A DNA stretch of 64,000 nt from Kordia jejudonensis. Its GTDB lineage: Bacteria > Bacteroidota > Bacteroidia > Flavobacteriales > Flavobacteriaceae. Under the pieces are notes generated by a model. It saw only the letters and a list, made by a program, of their open reading frames with translations. It was not told where the DNA came from and searched no databases. Location of the stretch: the NCBI RefSeq assembly GCF_001005315.1, contig NZ_LBMG01000001.1, positions 155,588 through 219,587 on the forward strand. Reading direction: 5' to 3'. Of this stretch, positions 24,966-34,511 are shown piece after piece. The stretch's first letter is position 1. Every line of letters starts with the position of its first letter. A program made the position numbers and the translations under genes.

Positions 24966-26396
24966 TTATTCAATTAACGAAACACGCAATGTGTTTACCA
25001 TTCCTTTGTCCGTAATTGGCATGGCTGCTAAGTTGATCAGCATGTCTTTTTTCTTTACAAATCCTTTTTCTTTGGCAATTTTATTTACATCTTCCACTGT
25101 ATCATCGGTACTTACAAATTTGTCGTAATAGAATGCTTTTACGCCCCAAAGTAGGTTTAATTGTGAAAGAATTCTTTTGTTAGAGGTAAATACTAAAATA
25201 TGCGAAGCTGGTCGCCAAGCTGAAATTTGAAATGCCGTATAGCCACTATTGGTTAGTGTACAAATGGCTTTTGCTTTGATTTCATTTGCCATGTGCGAAG
25301 CGTGATAACATACTGATTTTGTAATGTAACGCTTGGTACGAATGTGTGGTGGCGAATGTGGTACGTTGATTAATGGAGAATCTTCCACACTTTTGATGAT
25401 TCTGGTCATTTGCTCAATAACTTGTACAGGATATTTACCAACAGACGTTTCTCCTGATAACATTACGGCATCAGCGCCATCCATTACAGAGTTAGCAACG
25501 TCGTTTACCTCAGCTCGTGTTGGCGTCAAACTTGTAATCATTGTTTCCATCATTTGTGTGGCAATAATTACAGGAATTCTAGCTTTTTTGGCACGTAATA
25601 CCAATTGCTTTTGAATTAATGGAACTTCTTGTGCAGGCACTTCTACTCCTAAATCGCCTCGAGCAACCATTAAACCATCACAATAGGCAACAATTTTGTC
25701 GATATTTTCAACGGCTTCTGGCTTTTCAATTTTTGCAATGATCGGAATTTTATGATCCGAATGCTCATTGATTATTGCTTGTAAATCCATTAAATCCTGA
25801 CTGTGACGTACAAACGAAAGTGCCAACCAATCTACTTCTTGCCCAATGGCAAAAATGGCATCTTTGACATCTTTCTCTGTCAATGCAGGCAATGAAATAT
25901 TTGTATTTGGAAGGTTGACTCCTTTTTTAGATTTTAAAGGACCACCTTGAATTACTTTGGTAGTTACTTCTTGTTTTCCATCTGTAGCGACCACTTCAAA
26001 CATTAGTTTTCCGTCATCTAATAAAATACGTTCTCCAGCTTTTACATCTCTAGGGAAATTGGCATAATTCATATACACTTTTTTAGAATTCCCTTTGAAT
26101 TCTTTTCCTGTACAGAATTTAATTTCGTCTCCTGGTTCTACAATAACATCTTCTGACATTACGCCGACACGTAGTTTTGGACCTTGTAAATCAGCTAATA
26201 TCGAAGTATTGTATCCAAATTCTTCGCTTAGTTCACGAATCATTACAATACGTTCTTTTACGTCGTCATAATTGGCATGCGAAAAGTTGATGCGAAATAC
26301 ATCTACTCCTTGCTCAATCATTTTTTTAAGGATTTCCTTAGAACTTGTTGCAGGTCCTAACGTAGCTACTATTTTCGTCTTTTTTCTTTTTGGCAT
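24966..26396 (-). CDS. pyk: Pyruvate kinase
   Basis: The 476-residue protein converts phosphoenolpyruvate and ADP to pyruvate and ATP. Visible motifs: KIVATLGPATSS at the N terminus, RINFSHA, DLQGPKLRVG, the signature IPIIAKIEKPEA with catalytic Lys, MVARGDLGVEVP, IIATQMMETM, and an active-site loop TRAEVNDVANSVMDGADAVMLSGETSVGKYP. The C-terminal allosteric domain is complete. It is the last gene of the acpP-fabF-rnc cluster and overlaps the preceding stop by one base (TAATG). Confidence 0.98.
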   Translation of the reverse strand: MPKRKKTKIVATLGPATSSKEILKKMIEQGVDVFRINFSHANYDDVKERIVMIRELSEEFGYNTSILADLQGPKLRVGVMSEDVIVEPGDEIKFCTGKEFKGNSKKVYMNYANFPRDVKAGERILLDDGKLMFEVVATDGKQEVTTKVIQGGPLKSKKGVNLPNTNISLPALTEKDVKDAIFAIGQEVDWLALSFVRHSQDLMDLQAIINEHSDHKIPIIAKIEKPEAVENIDKIVAYCDGLMVARGDLGVEVPAQEVPLIQKQLVLRAKKARIPVIIATQMMETMITSLTPTRAEVNDVANSVMDGADAVMLSGETSVGKYPVQVIEQMTRIIKSVEDSPLINVPHSPPHIRTKRYITKSVCYHASHMANEIKAKAICTLTNSGYTAFQISAWRPASHILVFTSNKRILSQLNLLWGVKAFYYDKFVSTDDTVEDVNKIAKEKGFVKKKDMLINLAAMPITDKGMVNTLRVSLIE

Positions 26397-26881
26397 TACT
26401 CAAAAATTAAATTGTTTTTAGATTTTAGTTGATTGGGGTTTATGGTATACGCAGTGATTACTTCTGCAATAGCATTTACTTTTGATACAATAAGTTTGGA
26501 AGATTTTAAGTAGTTATCACTTTCAATTTTAATGAAATAATCTACTCGTTTTCGTTCAGGGATTAAATATTTAGAAACCAATTGTTTTCCTTGTTGATCT
26601 GAAAATAACGATCCTGCACTTGCAACACGTTCCACTTCTTTTTTACTTGTATTTGCTACAAAACTCCATTTTACAAAATTTTCATTGTCATTCCATTCAT
26701 AAATAGAGAAAGAAGCTTCCATGTAATTGTAATCTAAATCTTCTTCTTTTCGCGCTAATTTTAAGTTGAGATGTGTATTGAGAAGATACGCTAATCGATA
26801 ATCTTCTGTTGAGCAATGAATTGCTATCAGTGTATAATTATCTTCCTCAAAATCATCCTCAAAGAGTTTATGAACTGCCAT
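26396..26881 (-). CDS. IPExxxVDY family protein
   Basis: The 161-residue protein carries the family signature IPERKRVDYF at about residues 108-117. It is a flavobacterial protein of unknown function, regularly found between rnc and pyk, as here. The N terminus is acidic (FEDDFEEDNY) and no signal peptide or membrane segment is seen. The overlap with pyk indicates translational coupling. No function assigned. Confidence 0.92.
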   Translation of the reverse strand: MAVHKLFEDDFEEDNYTLIAIHCSTEDYRLAYLLNTHLNLKLARKEEDLDYNYMEASFSIYEWNDNENFVKWSFVANTSKKEVERVASAGSLFSDQQGKQLVSKYLIPERKRVDYFIKIESDNYLKSSKLIVSKVNAIAEVITAYTINPNQLKSKNNLIFE

Positions 26882-27065
26882 AAATCTTACTATTAGCTTT
26901 GTAAATATATAATTTAATGACTAGATAAATGTTATTTTTTTACAATGATTCTAAAGAATTCATAACGAAAACGTTATCGTTGAAGGTTTCTTTTTTTGAA
27001 ATGATAAATTTTTGATGAAATCATTACAAAATCTATGAAAATACAGCAGATTTTGACAACAATTT

Positions 27066-27800
27066 TTAGGTAGAAATTTGTTTTTGAAATGCAAAATAAG
27101 CGCGTTTTGAAGCTTTTTCTTCGGCTTTCTTTTTGGAAGTTGCACGTGCTTTTCCAACAACTCTATTGTCAATAAAAAGTTTGACAGCAAAATGTTTTAG
27201 TTCGTCATTTCCTGTGTCTTCATACACATCGTATTTGAAGTTTTTCTTTTCCTTCTGACACCATTCAATGAGCAAACTTTTGTAACTGATTACTTTTCCT
27301 TCCAAACGTTCAATATCAACATATGGTGAAATTACACGATAGTGAATGAAACGCTCGCAATATTTGTATCCTTTATCTAAAAAAATGGCACCAATTAAGG
27401 CTTCAAATAAGTTTCCGTGGATGTTTTCTCCAAAATTATCTTTCGGAATGCGTGATTTTACGAGTTCAATCAATTTTAAATCACGTCCAAGTTCATTTAA
27501 GTGCTCTCGGCTTACGATTTTAGAGCGCATTTTGGTTAGATAGCCTTCGTTTCCTGATGGCACTTCCGTGAAAAGGTACGCAGAAATAACACTACTCAAC
27601 ATGGCATCGCCCAAAAACTCTAAGCGTTCGTAGTTTACAGAATTTCCTTTCGCATCTTTCTGATTCATTGAACGATGCGTAAATGCTTTCTTATAAAACT
27701 TCTTTCGCTTGGTTTTAAATCCTAGAATATCTTCGAGTTCGACAAAAAAATTCCCGTCTTCATTGGATCGGGAATTTAATATTTTTCGAACGAAATTCAT
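27066..27800 (-). CDS. rnc: Ribonuclease III
   Basis: The 244-residue protein cleaves double-stranded RNA (rRNA precursors and structured mRNAs). The catalytic signature ERLEFLGDAMLSSVIS is at about residues 61-76, with the second acidic cluster in NLFEALIGAIFLDKGYKY. The dsRNA-binding domain follows (about 170-240), with KARATSKKKAEEKASKRAYFAF. The gene starts 10 bp after fabF on the same strand. It is relevant that several long RNA hairpins lie elsewhere in the window. Confidence 0.97.
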   Translation of the reverse strand: MNFVRKILNSRSNEDGNFFVELEDILGFKTKRKKFYKKAFTHRSMNQKDAKGNSVNYERLEFLGDAMLSSVISAYLFTEVPSGNEGYLTKMRSKIVSREHLNELGRDLKLIELVKSRIPKDNFGENIHGNLFEALIGAIFLDKGYKYCERFIHYRVISPYVDIERLEGKVISYKSLLIEWCQKEKKNFKYDVYEDTGNDELKHFAVKLFIDNRVVGKARATSKKKAEEKASKRAYFAFQKQIST

Positions 27801-27810
27801 TGAACTTGAT

Positions 27811-29061
27811 TTAATCTAATTTTTTAAACAACACACAAGCATTGTGTCCTCCAAAACCAAATGTGTTGCTCATAGCAACTTTTACATCTCGTTTTTGCGG
27901 TTCGTTGAGTGTTAAATTGAGACTTGGATCAATATTTTCATCTACTGTAGCATGATTTATAGTTGGCGGAACAATTCCGTGTTCTATAGAAAGTATCGAG
28001 GCAATGGCTTCGATAGCTCCTGCTGCTCCTAGTAAATGTCCTGTCATGGACTTCGTAGAATTGATATTAATGTTTTTAGCGTGCGTTCCGAAAACTTCTG
28101 TAATTGCTTTCAGCTCTGCTACATCTCCCAAAGGAGTTGATGTTCCGTGTGTATTGATATGATCAACATCTTCTGGTTGCATTCCTGCATTTTCAAGACA
28201 GTTTTTCATAACGGCTACCACACCGATTCCATCTGGATGCGGCGCTGTCATGTGGTAAGCATCTGACGATAAACCTCCACCAACAACTTCTGCATATATT
28301 TTTGCACCTCTTGCTTTCGCGTGTTCATATTCTTCAAGAACAATGGCTCCAGCTCCTTCACCTAATACAAAACCATCTCTGGTTGCATCAAATGGTCTTG
28401 AGGCACTTTGTGGATCATCATTTCGTGTTGACATGGCGTGCATGGCATTAAAACCACCCATTCCAGCAATGGTAACTGCGGCTTCACTTCCACCAGTTAC
28501 AATAACGTCACAATGTCCTAATCTAATATTGTTTAAGGCATCAATCATAGCATTTGCTGATGATGCACAGGCAGATACAGTAGTGTAGTTAGGTCCCATA
28601 AATCCATATTTAATGGAAATGTTTCCTGGTGCAATATCTGCGATCATTTTTGGTATAAAGAAAGGATTGAATTTTGGCGTTCCATCTCCGTTTGCGAAGT
28701 TAATTACTTCTTCTTGGAATGTTTCTAAACCGCCAATTCCTGCTCCCCAAATAACACCAACTCTTAACTTATTGAGGCTATCCAAATCGAGTTTTGCATC
28801 TGCAATTGCTTCATCGGAAGCAACCATGGCATACTGCGAAAACTTATCCATTTTTCTAGCACTCTTTCTATCAATAAAATCTGTAACAGTAAAGTTTTTT
28901 ACTTCACAAGCGAATTTTGTCTTAAATTTTTCGGCATCGAAATGTGTCACTGGAGCGGCACCGCTTTTTCCAGTAATAAGTCCATCCCAATATTCATTTA
29001 CTGTGTTTCCGATTGGGGTCAATGCTCCCAAACCTGTAACTACAACTCGCTTTAATTCCAT
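27811..29061 (-). CDS. fabF: 3-oxoacyl-[acyl-carrier-protein] synthase II
   Basis: The 416-residue condensing enzyme elongates fatty acids with malonyl-ACP. The Cys-His-His triad is visible: VSACASSANAM, HINTHGTSTPLGD and STKSMTGHLLGAAG. N terminus MELKRVVVTGLGALTPIG is canonical. It lies 107 bp downstream of acpP, and a 34-bp perfect palindrome sits in the gap. Confidence 0.98.
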   Translation of the reverse strand: MELKRVVVTGLGALTPIGNTVNEYWDGLITGKSGAAPVTHFDAEKFKTKFACEVKNFTVTDFIDRKSARKMDKFSQYAMVASDEAIADAKLDLDSLNKLRVGVIWGAGIGGLETFQEEVINFANGDGTPKFNPFFIPKMIADIAPGNISIKYGFMGPNYTTVSACASSANAMIDALNNIRLGHCDVIVTGGSEAAVTIAGMGGFNAMHAMSTRNDDPQSASRPFDATRDGFVLGEGAGAIVLEEYEHAKARGAKIYAEVVGGGLSSDAYHMTAPHPDGIGVVAVMKNCLENAGMQPEDVDHINTHGTSTPLGDVAELKAITEVFGTHAKNININSTKSMTGHLLGAAGAIEAIASILSIEHGIVPPTINHATVDENIDPSLNLTLNEPQKRDVKVAMSNTFGFGGHNACVLFKKLD

Positions 29062-29105
29062 CTTTAATAAGTTAGTTTAAAAATTAAGAAGAAATCCCTT
29101 TAACA

Positions 29106-29139
29106 AAACATTAGAATGCAAATTTGCATTCTAATGTTT
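29106..29139. terminator. 34-bp perfect palindrome between acpP and fabF (possible attenuator)
   Basis: The arm AAACATTAGAATGCAAA is followed immediately by its exact complement, giving a fully self-complementary 34-mer; in RNA it would form a long A/U-rich hairpin ending in TTTTG on the minus strand. Placed inside the acpP-fabF transcript it could lower fabF relative to acpP expression. A protein-binding operator is the alternative. Confidence 0.6.
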
Positions 29140-29168
29140 CTTTAAAATATAGAAATTTTATTCTTTCC

Positions 29169-29405
29169 TTACTTTTTTGCTTCTTCAATGTAAGAGATAG
29201 CTTGACCAACAGTTGCAATGTTTTCTGCTTGATCATCTGGAATCTGAATATCAAATTCTTTTTCGAATTCCATAATCAATTCTACTGTGTCTAATGAATC
29301 TGCTCCTAAGTCGTTAGTGAAGCTCGCTTCTGTAACTACTTCGTTTTCATCTACACCTAATTTGTCTACGATAATCGCTTTTACTCTTGATGCAATGTCT
29401 GACAT
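29169..29405 (-). CDS. acpP: Acyl carrier protein
   Basis: The 78-residue acidic helical protein carries the phosphopantetheine site Ser37 in [12 protein letters not shown]. It shuttles acyl chains in fatty-acid synthesis. First gene of the cluster acpP-fabF-rnc-IPExxxVDY-pyk. Confidence 0.99.
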   Translation of the reverse strand: MSDIASRVKAIIVDKLGVDENEVVTEASFTNDLGADSLDTVELIMEFEKEFDIQIPDDQAENIATVGQAISYIEEAKK

Positions 29406-29436
29406 AATCTTATTGTTTTTAAAATTTAATTGTTGG

Positions 29437-29465
29437 CAAAAATAAAAAACTTTAATTTAAAACAA
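29437..29465 (-). promoter_or_regulatory. Likely acpP promoter
   Basis: On the minus strand, TTG (29465-29463), an 18-bp spacer and TATTTTTG (29444-29437) fit the Bacteroidetes -33/-7 promoter. The ATG is 32 bp downstream of the -7 box. Confidence 0.6.
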
Positions 29466-29592
29466 CATTTTACTGAAAAAATGTGTTCTAATTTACTAAA
29501 TTTTTAGAATAAGTAATTCGCTTTTGCCTTCATTTTGTTAATAATTATTCTTTTTTTTGTCGAAACAACAGTTACTAAATTCCATTCTTTTT

Positions 29593-30174
29593 ATGAAGCG
29601 TATCGCAATTTTTGCTTCGGGTTCCGGAACTAATGCTGAAAATATTATTCGATATTTTCAAGAACGAAATAACGCTTCCGTTGTTCAAGTTCTGACTAAC
29701 AATCAGCATGCCAAAGTTTTAGAGAGAGCTAAAAAACTGAAAATCAGTGCTTTTAGCTTTAATCGAACTGCCTTATATTGCAGTAACGATGTCCTAAATC
29801 TTTTGCAAAGTGCACATATTGATTTGATTGTCCTTGCTGGTTTTCTATGGAAATTCCCTGAACATATTCTGGCTGCATTTCCCAACAAAGTCGTCAATAT
29901 TCATCCTGCCTTGCTTCCAAAATATGGAGGAAAAGGCATGTACGGATCGCATGTACATGATGCTGTCGTTGCAAATAAAGAAAAAGAAAGTGGCATTACC
30001 ATACATTTTGTTAATGAAAATTACGATGAAGGTGCTATTATTTTCCAAGCAAAGACCAATTTGACAGATATAGACACGCCTGAAACGGTTGCAAAAAAAA
30101 TTCATGAACTCGAATATGCACACTTTCCTGAAGTTATTGAACAGGTATTAATTTCAAATTCTAACACACAATAA
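29593..30174 (+). CDS. purN: Phosphoribosylglycinamide formyltransferase
   Basis: The ATG at 29593 (MKRIAIFASGSGTN) is preferred over the upstream TTG at 29557. The 193-residue protein transfers a formyl group from 10-formyl-THF to GAR in purine synthesis. Motifs: FASGSGTNAENI (phosphate loop), NIHPALLPKYGG with catalytic His, and GITIHFVNENYDEG with catalytic Asp. It is divergent from acpP and its stop overlaps the rnhA start (TAATG). Confidence 0.96.
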   Translation: MKRIAIFASGSGTNAENIIRYFQERNNASVVQVLTNNQHAKVLERAKKLKISAFSFNRTALYCSNDVLNLLQSAHIDLIVLAGFLWKFPEHILAAFPNKVVNIHPALLPKYGGKGMYGSHVHDAVVANKEKESGITIHFVNENYDEGAIIFQAKTNLTDIDTPETVAKKIHELEYAHFPEVIEQVLISNSNTQ

Positions 30175-30650
30175 TGGCAGACGTACATGTATTTACTGAT
30201 GGATCTTCTAGAGGAAATCCTGGTCCTGGTGGTTACGGAATTGTTATGGAATGGGTTGGCAAACCGTATCGAAAAGAGTTTTCTGAAGGCTACAGAAAAA
30301 CAACCAACAATCGTATGGAATTGCTAGCCGTAATTGTTGCCTTAGAGAAATTAAAGTACATGCACACTGATGTTAAAGTGTTTACCGATTCTAAATATGT
30401 TGTGGATTCTGTAGAGAAAAAGTGGGTTTTTGGTTGGGAGAAAAAAGGGTTTTCAGGAAAAAAGAATACTGATTTGTGGATTCGTTTCTTAAAAATTTAT
30501 CGAAAACATATTGTACGTTTCCAATGGATTAAAGGACATAACAACCATCCACAAAACGATCGTTGTGACTTTTTAGCCGTAAATGCTTCAAAAAAAGAGA
30601 AGCTAAAAATTGATACATTCTTCGAAAACGAAGCCAATAAGTTACTGTAA
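30174..30650 (+). CDS. rnhA: Ribonuclease HI
   Basis: The 158-residue enzyme degrades the RNA strand of RNA-DNA hybrids. The catalytic acidic residues are seen in FTDGSSRGNPG, NNRMELLAV, VFTDSKYV and NDRCDFLA. The start codon overlaps the purN stop by one base, so the two are co-translated. Confidence 0.97.
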   Translation: MADVHVFTDGSSRGNPGPGGYGIVMEWVGKPYRKEFSEGYRKTTNNRMELLAVIVALEKLKYMHTDVKVFTDSKYVVDSVEKKWVFGWEKKGFSGKKNTDLWIRFLKIYRKHIVRFQWIKGHNNHPQNDRCDFLAVNASKKEKLKIDTFFENEANKLL

Positions 30651-30708
30651 ATCAATTTTATTAAATCATATTTGTACATTTACACATACTATTTCCTTAA
30701 TTTCCACT

Positions 30709-31299
30709 ATGAAAATCTATATTGCTGTTTTTTGTTTTTTGTTTTTTTTACCACTTTCCGCACAAGAAACTTGGGAGTTAAAGAAGGATAAAAATGATAT
30801 TAAAATTTACACCAAAACTATAGATTCCACCAAATTGAAGGCATACAAAGCCGAAATGACTGTCAAAAGTACGCTTGAAAAAGTGAAAAATATTATTGTT
30901 GATGGCGATGAATTACATAATTGGAATTATAAAGCAATTGACAGTAAACTGATCAAAAAAACTTCTGAAAGCGAATACACTATATGGATGGCAATTGACC
31001 TTCCTTGGCCATTACGCAACAGAGATTTTGCAAGTCATATACGTGTAGAAGTCGTTTCCAAAGATGTCATCCGAATTAATTTATCATCCGCTTCAGATAC
31101 GTATGCGGTTCAAGAAGACTACTTACGAATGACCAATTTTGTTGGATATTGGTTGTTAGAAAAGCAAGGAGATACGATTAAAGTTACCAACGAAATGTAT
31201 GGCGATCCTGGAGGAAGCTTGCCAAATTGGCTTATAAACAGCACCATCACTAGAGCGCCTTATTACAACTTTAAGGCATTGCGCAATCGTGTACAATAA
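30709..31299 (+). CDS. START/lipid-transfer-like domain protein (secreted)
   Basis: The ATG at 30709 gives a signal peptide MKIYIAVFCFLFFLPLSAQ. The 196-residue protein has the START/polyketide-cyclase-like helix-grip fold pattern: WELKKDKNDIKIYTKTID, LEKVKNIIVDGDELHNWNYKA, DLPWPLRNRDFASHIRV and a C-terminal helix. Such proteins bind lipids or other hydrophobic ligands in the periplasm. Ligand unknown; it lies 58 bp after rnhA. Confidence 0.85.
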   Translation: MKIYIAVFCFLFFLPLSAQETWELKKDKNDIKIYTKTIDSTKLKAYKAEMTVKSTLEKVKNIIVDGDELHNWNYKAIDSKLIKKTSESEYTIWMAIDLPWPLRNRDFASHIRVEVVSKDVIRINLSSASDTYAVQEDYLRMTNFVGYWLLEKQGDTIKVTNEMYGDPGGSLPNWLINSTITRAPYYNFKALRNRVQ

Positions 31300-31367
31300 G
31301 CTTCAATTTCAACACTTTCGCTTTAAAAAATACTGAAAACGCATATCTGCTTCGTCTGGCTATTTTC

Positions 31368-31402
31368 TTGCAAAAATTTTATGTAAGTTTGCAAAAATTT
31401 TA
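31368..31402 (+). promoter_or_regulatory. PfkB-kinase promoter with 14-bp direct repeat
   Basis: TAAGTTTG (31384-31391) matches the TAnnTTTG -7 box and lies 20 bp before the ATG at 31412. The 14-mer TTGCAAAAATTTTA occurs at 31368-31381 and again at 31389-31402, exactly 21 bp apart (two helical turns), straddling the -7 element. This looks like a regulator-binding direct repeat. Confidence 0.5.
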
Positions 31403-31411
31403 ATTATAAAA

Positions 31412-32338
31412 ATGAGCAAATTATTAATTGTTGGAACGGTTGCTTTTGATGCTATTGAAACACCTTTTGGAAAAACAGATAAAATCCTAGGTGGCGCGGC
31501 TACTTATATTGGTTTGTCTGCTGCAAATTTTGATGTAGATTCAGCTATTGTATCTGTTGTTGGAGAAGATTTTCCACAAGAATATTTAGACATGTTAGCG
31601 GCTAGAAATATTGATATTTCTGGAATAGAAATAGTAAAAGGAGGAAAAACATTCTTTTGGAGTGGAAAATATCATAATGATATGAACTCAAGAGATACGT
31701 TGGCAACAGAATTAAACGTATTGGCAGATTTCAATCCGATTGTTCCTGAAAATTACAAAGATGCCGAAATTGTAATGCTAGGAAACTTACATCCTGGTGT
31801 GCAAATGAGCGTCATTAATCAAATGAGCAAAAAACCAAAGCTAATTGTACTAGATACGATGAACTTTTGGATGGATTGTGCTTGGGACGATTTGCTCGCA
31901 GTTATCAAAAAAGTAGATGTAATTACAATTAATGATGAAGAAGCACGTCAACTATCAGGCGAATACTCTTTAGTAAAAGCTGCACAAAAGATTCACGAAA
32001 TGGGTCCTGAATATGTAGTAATTAAAAAAGGAGAACACGGCGCTTTAATTTTTAATGACGGAAATATTTTCTTTGCACCAGCATTACCACTAGAAGAAGT
32101 TTTTGATCCAACAGGAGCTGGAGATACATTTGCAGGAGGTTTTTCTGGATATATTGCAAAACACGAAGACATTTCGTTTGAAAGCATGAAAAACGCCATC
32201 ATTTACGGTTCTAACTTAGCTTCCTTTTGCGTAGAAAAGTTTGGAACACAACGAATGGAATCGCTCACGAAAGAAGAAATCACAGAACGCCTGAAGCAGT
32301 TTAAACAGCTGACTCAGTTTGAAATAGAAGTAAACTAA
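31412..32338 (+). CDS. PfkB family carbohydrate/nucleoside kinase
   Basis: The 308-residue protein has the ribokinase fold: GGAATYIGLSAANF near the N terminus, ITINDEEARQLSG in the middle, and the PfkB signature 2 DPTGAGDTFAGGFSG (about residues 230-244) with catalytic Asp. Substrate could be a sugar, inosine or adenosine. It is followed by a strong terminator and the PurF-like gene. Confidence 0.93.
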   Translation: MSKLLIVGTVAFDAIETPFGKTDKILGGAATYIGLSAANFDVDSAIVSVVGEDFPQEYLDMLAARNIDISGIEIVKGGKTFFWSGKYHNDMNSRDTLATELNVLADFNPIVPENYKDAEIVMLGNLHPGVQMSVINQMSKKPKLIVLDTMNFWMDCAWDDLLAVIKKVDVITINDEEARQLSGEYSLVKAAQKIHEMGPEYVVIKKGEHGALIFNDGNIFFAPALPLEEVFDPTGAGDTFAGGFSGYIAKHEDISFESMKNAIIYGSNLASFCVEKFGTQRMESLTKEEITERLKQFKQLTQFEIEVN

Positions 32339-32344
32339 AAAAAC

Positions 32345-32370
32345 GCGCTCATAACTGAGCGCTTTTTTTT
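32345..32370 (+). terminator. Intrinsic terminator after the PfkB gene
   Basis: GCGCTCA-TAAC-TGAGCGC followed by T8. The stop codon is 6 bp upstream. Confidence 0.93.
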
Positions 32371-32407
32371 GTCACAATACGTAACAACAACACAACAAAC
32401 TACAACT

Positions 32408-34306
32408 ATGAGTGACGCTTTGAAACACGAGTGCGGTATTGCACTTTTAAGGCTTTTAAAACCATTAGAGTACTATAAAGAAAAATATGGTACAGCATTT
32501 TATGGCATCAATAAAATGTACTTACTAATGGAAAAACAACACAATAGAGGGCAAGATGGTGCTGGATTAGCAAGCATAAAGCTCGATATGAATCCAGGTG
32601 AACGCTACATTAGCAGAGTACGCTCTAACCAACAACAACCAATTCAAGATATTTTTGCACAAGTAAACGAACGCATTAATCATATTTTAGAAGAAAAACC
32701 TGAACTCAATGATGATGTTGCACGCCAAAAATCAGAATTGCCATATGTAGGCGAACTGTTTTTAGGACACGTTCGTTACGGAACTTTTGGTAAAAATAGC
32801 ATTGAAAGTGTACATCCGTTTTTGAGACAAAATAACTGGATGCATCGTAATTTGATTGTCGCTGGAAACTTTAACATGACCAACGTTAATCAATTATTTG
32901 AAAACCTAATAAAGCTTGGACAGCATCCAAAAGAAAAAGCAGATACGATTACCATTATGGAAAAAATCGGTCACTTTTTGGATGATGCCGTTGCCAAATT
33001 GTACAAAAAACTCAAAGAAGAAGGATACAACAAACAAGAAGCTTCTCCTATTATTGCGGAGCGACTCAACTTAGCAAAGATTTTAAAAAGATCCGCAAAA
33101 GATTGGGATGGTGGTTATGCAATGGCAGGATTGCTTGGTCATGGAGATTCGTTTGTATTGAGAGATCCTGCAGGAATTCGTCCAGCATATTACTACAAAG
33201 ACGATGAAATCGTAGTGGTAGCTTCAGAACGTCCTGTGATTCAAACGGTATTTAATGTTGATTTTGATGATGTACAGGAAATTGATCCTGGAAATGCATT
33301 AATCATCAAAAAGAATGGAACGGTTAAAACCAAGCAAATTTTAGAACCGTTAGAACGTAAAGCTTGTTCTTTTGAACGTATTTATTTTTCTCGCGGAAGC
33401 GATGCAGAAATCTATCAAGAACGAAAAATGTTAGGAAAACTATTATTGCCTAATGTATTGAGCGCGATTGATGATGATATAAAAAATACCGTATTTTCAT
33501 TTATTCCAAATACTGCCGAAACCTCTTTTTTTGGACTCACAGAAGCCGTTGAAGAATATCTGAATGAACGCAAAACCAACGAAATTTTAAACGGACGCCG
33601 TTCATTATCAGAAGAAAGAGTCCGTGAAATTCTTTCGGAACGTCCACGAGTTGAAAAAATTGCGATCAAAGATGTAAAACTTAGAACGTTTATTACCGAA
33701 GACAGCAGTCGTGATGACTTGGTAGCTCACGTATACGATGTAACTTATGGCGTGATTCAACCAGAAGATAATTTGGTCATTATTGATGATAGTATTGTGC
33801 GTGGAACTACGCTAAAGAAAAGTATCATTAAAATGATGGATCGTTTGCATCCGAAGAAAATTGTAGTGGTTTCTTCTGCGCCACAAATTCGTTATCCTGA
33901 CTGTTATGGTATTGATATGGCGCGTATGGAAGATTTAATTGCCTTTAGAGCTGCTTTAGCACTGCTTAAAGATCAAAACAACTACGGTTTGGTAGCAGAA
34001 GTCTACAATAAATGTAAAGCGCAAGAAAGCTTAAAAGATATAGATGTGAAAAACTTCGTGAAGGAGATTTATGCACCTTTTACGGATGAAGAAATTTCAG
34101 AAAAAATAAGTGAACTTATCAAAACGGATGTTGTAAATGCAGAAGTAAAAGTCATTTTCCAAAATGTTGCCAATCTCAATAAAGCATGCCCAAACAATTT
34201 AGGCGATTGGTACTTTACAGGAAACTATCCAACCGATGGAGGAAATCGTGTTGTAAATCGTGCTTTTATTAATTTTTATGAAGGAAACAAAGCGCGTGCA
34301 TATTAG
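32408..34306 (+). CDS. Amidophosphoribosyltransferase-like protein (long PurF paralogue)
   Basis: With the ATG at 32408 the protein is 632 residues, longer than the ~470-500 of typical PurF. It begins MSDALKHECGIALLR; Cys9 would be the glutaminase nucleophile after removal of the short propeptide. The Ntn glutaminase domain (HNRGQDGAGL, HVRYGTFG, NFNMTN) is followed by a PRTase domain with VIIDDSIVRGTTLKKS as the PRPP loop, and additional inserts. Role: PRPP plus glutamine to phosphoribosylamine, first step of purine synthesis. Bacteroidota commonly carry this long form together with a standard PurF; redundancy or a special role is possible. It follows the PfkB gene but after a terminator. 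Confidence 0.9.
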   Translation: MSDALKHECGIALLRLLKPLEYYKEKYGTAFYGINKMYLLMEKQHNRGQDGAGLASIKLDMNPGERYISRVRSNQQQPIQDIFAQVNERINHILEEKPELNDDVARQKSELPYVGELFLGHVRYGTFGKNSIESVHPFLRQNNWMHRNLIVAGNFNMTNVNQLFENLIKLGQHPKEKADTITIMEKIGHFLDDAVAKLYKKLKEEGYNKQEASPIIAERLNLAKILKRSAKDWDGGYAMAGLLGHGDSFVLRDPAGIRPAYYYKDDEIVVVASERPVIQTVFNVDFDDVQEIDPGNALIIKKNGTVKTKQILEPLERKACSFERIYFSRGSDAEIYQERKMLGKLLLPNVLSAIDDDIKNTVFSFIPNTAETSFFGLTEAVEEYLNERKTNEILNGRRSLSEERVREILSERPRVEKIAIKDVKLRTFITEDSSRDDLVAHVYDVTYGVIQPEDNLVIIDDSIVRGTTLKKSIIKMMDRLHPKKIVVVSSAPQIRYPDCYGIDMARMEDLIAFRAALALLKDQNNYGLVAEVYNKCKAQESLKDIDVKNFVKEIYAPFTDEEISEKISELIKTDVVNAEVKVIFQNVANLNKACPNNLGDWYFTGNYPTDGGNRVVNRAFINFYEGNKARAY

Positions 34307-34433
34307 GCTTTTTATCAGCAATAAAAAAAGGTGTTTTTTGTGTAAGAAATTTTCTCTTGCAGAAAACTAAATCTAAAATAAAAGTTAAAACACACACTTA
34401 GTCTAAAAAAGAGGTATTTGGTCTGATTTATTA

Positions 34434-34504
34434 GGTAAGATTTCATGACTCTACTTACATTAGCAATGCCATAGCATAAGTAGGTTAAGTTCATGGTAAG
34501 ATTT
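34434..34504. ncRNA. Foldable element bounded by direct repeat GGTAAGATTT
   Basis: Within non-coding DNA, GGTAAGATTT occurs at 34434-34443 and 34495-34504. Between the copies lie nested inverted repeats CATGA/TCATG, CTACTTA/TAAGTAG and ATGC/GCAT. The element is followed by the terminator at 34512, so a small plus-strand RNA is possible. A recombination site is the other reading. No promoter was recognised. Confidence 0.35.
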
Positions 34505-34511
34505 GGGGCAA

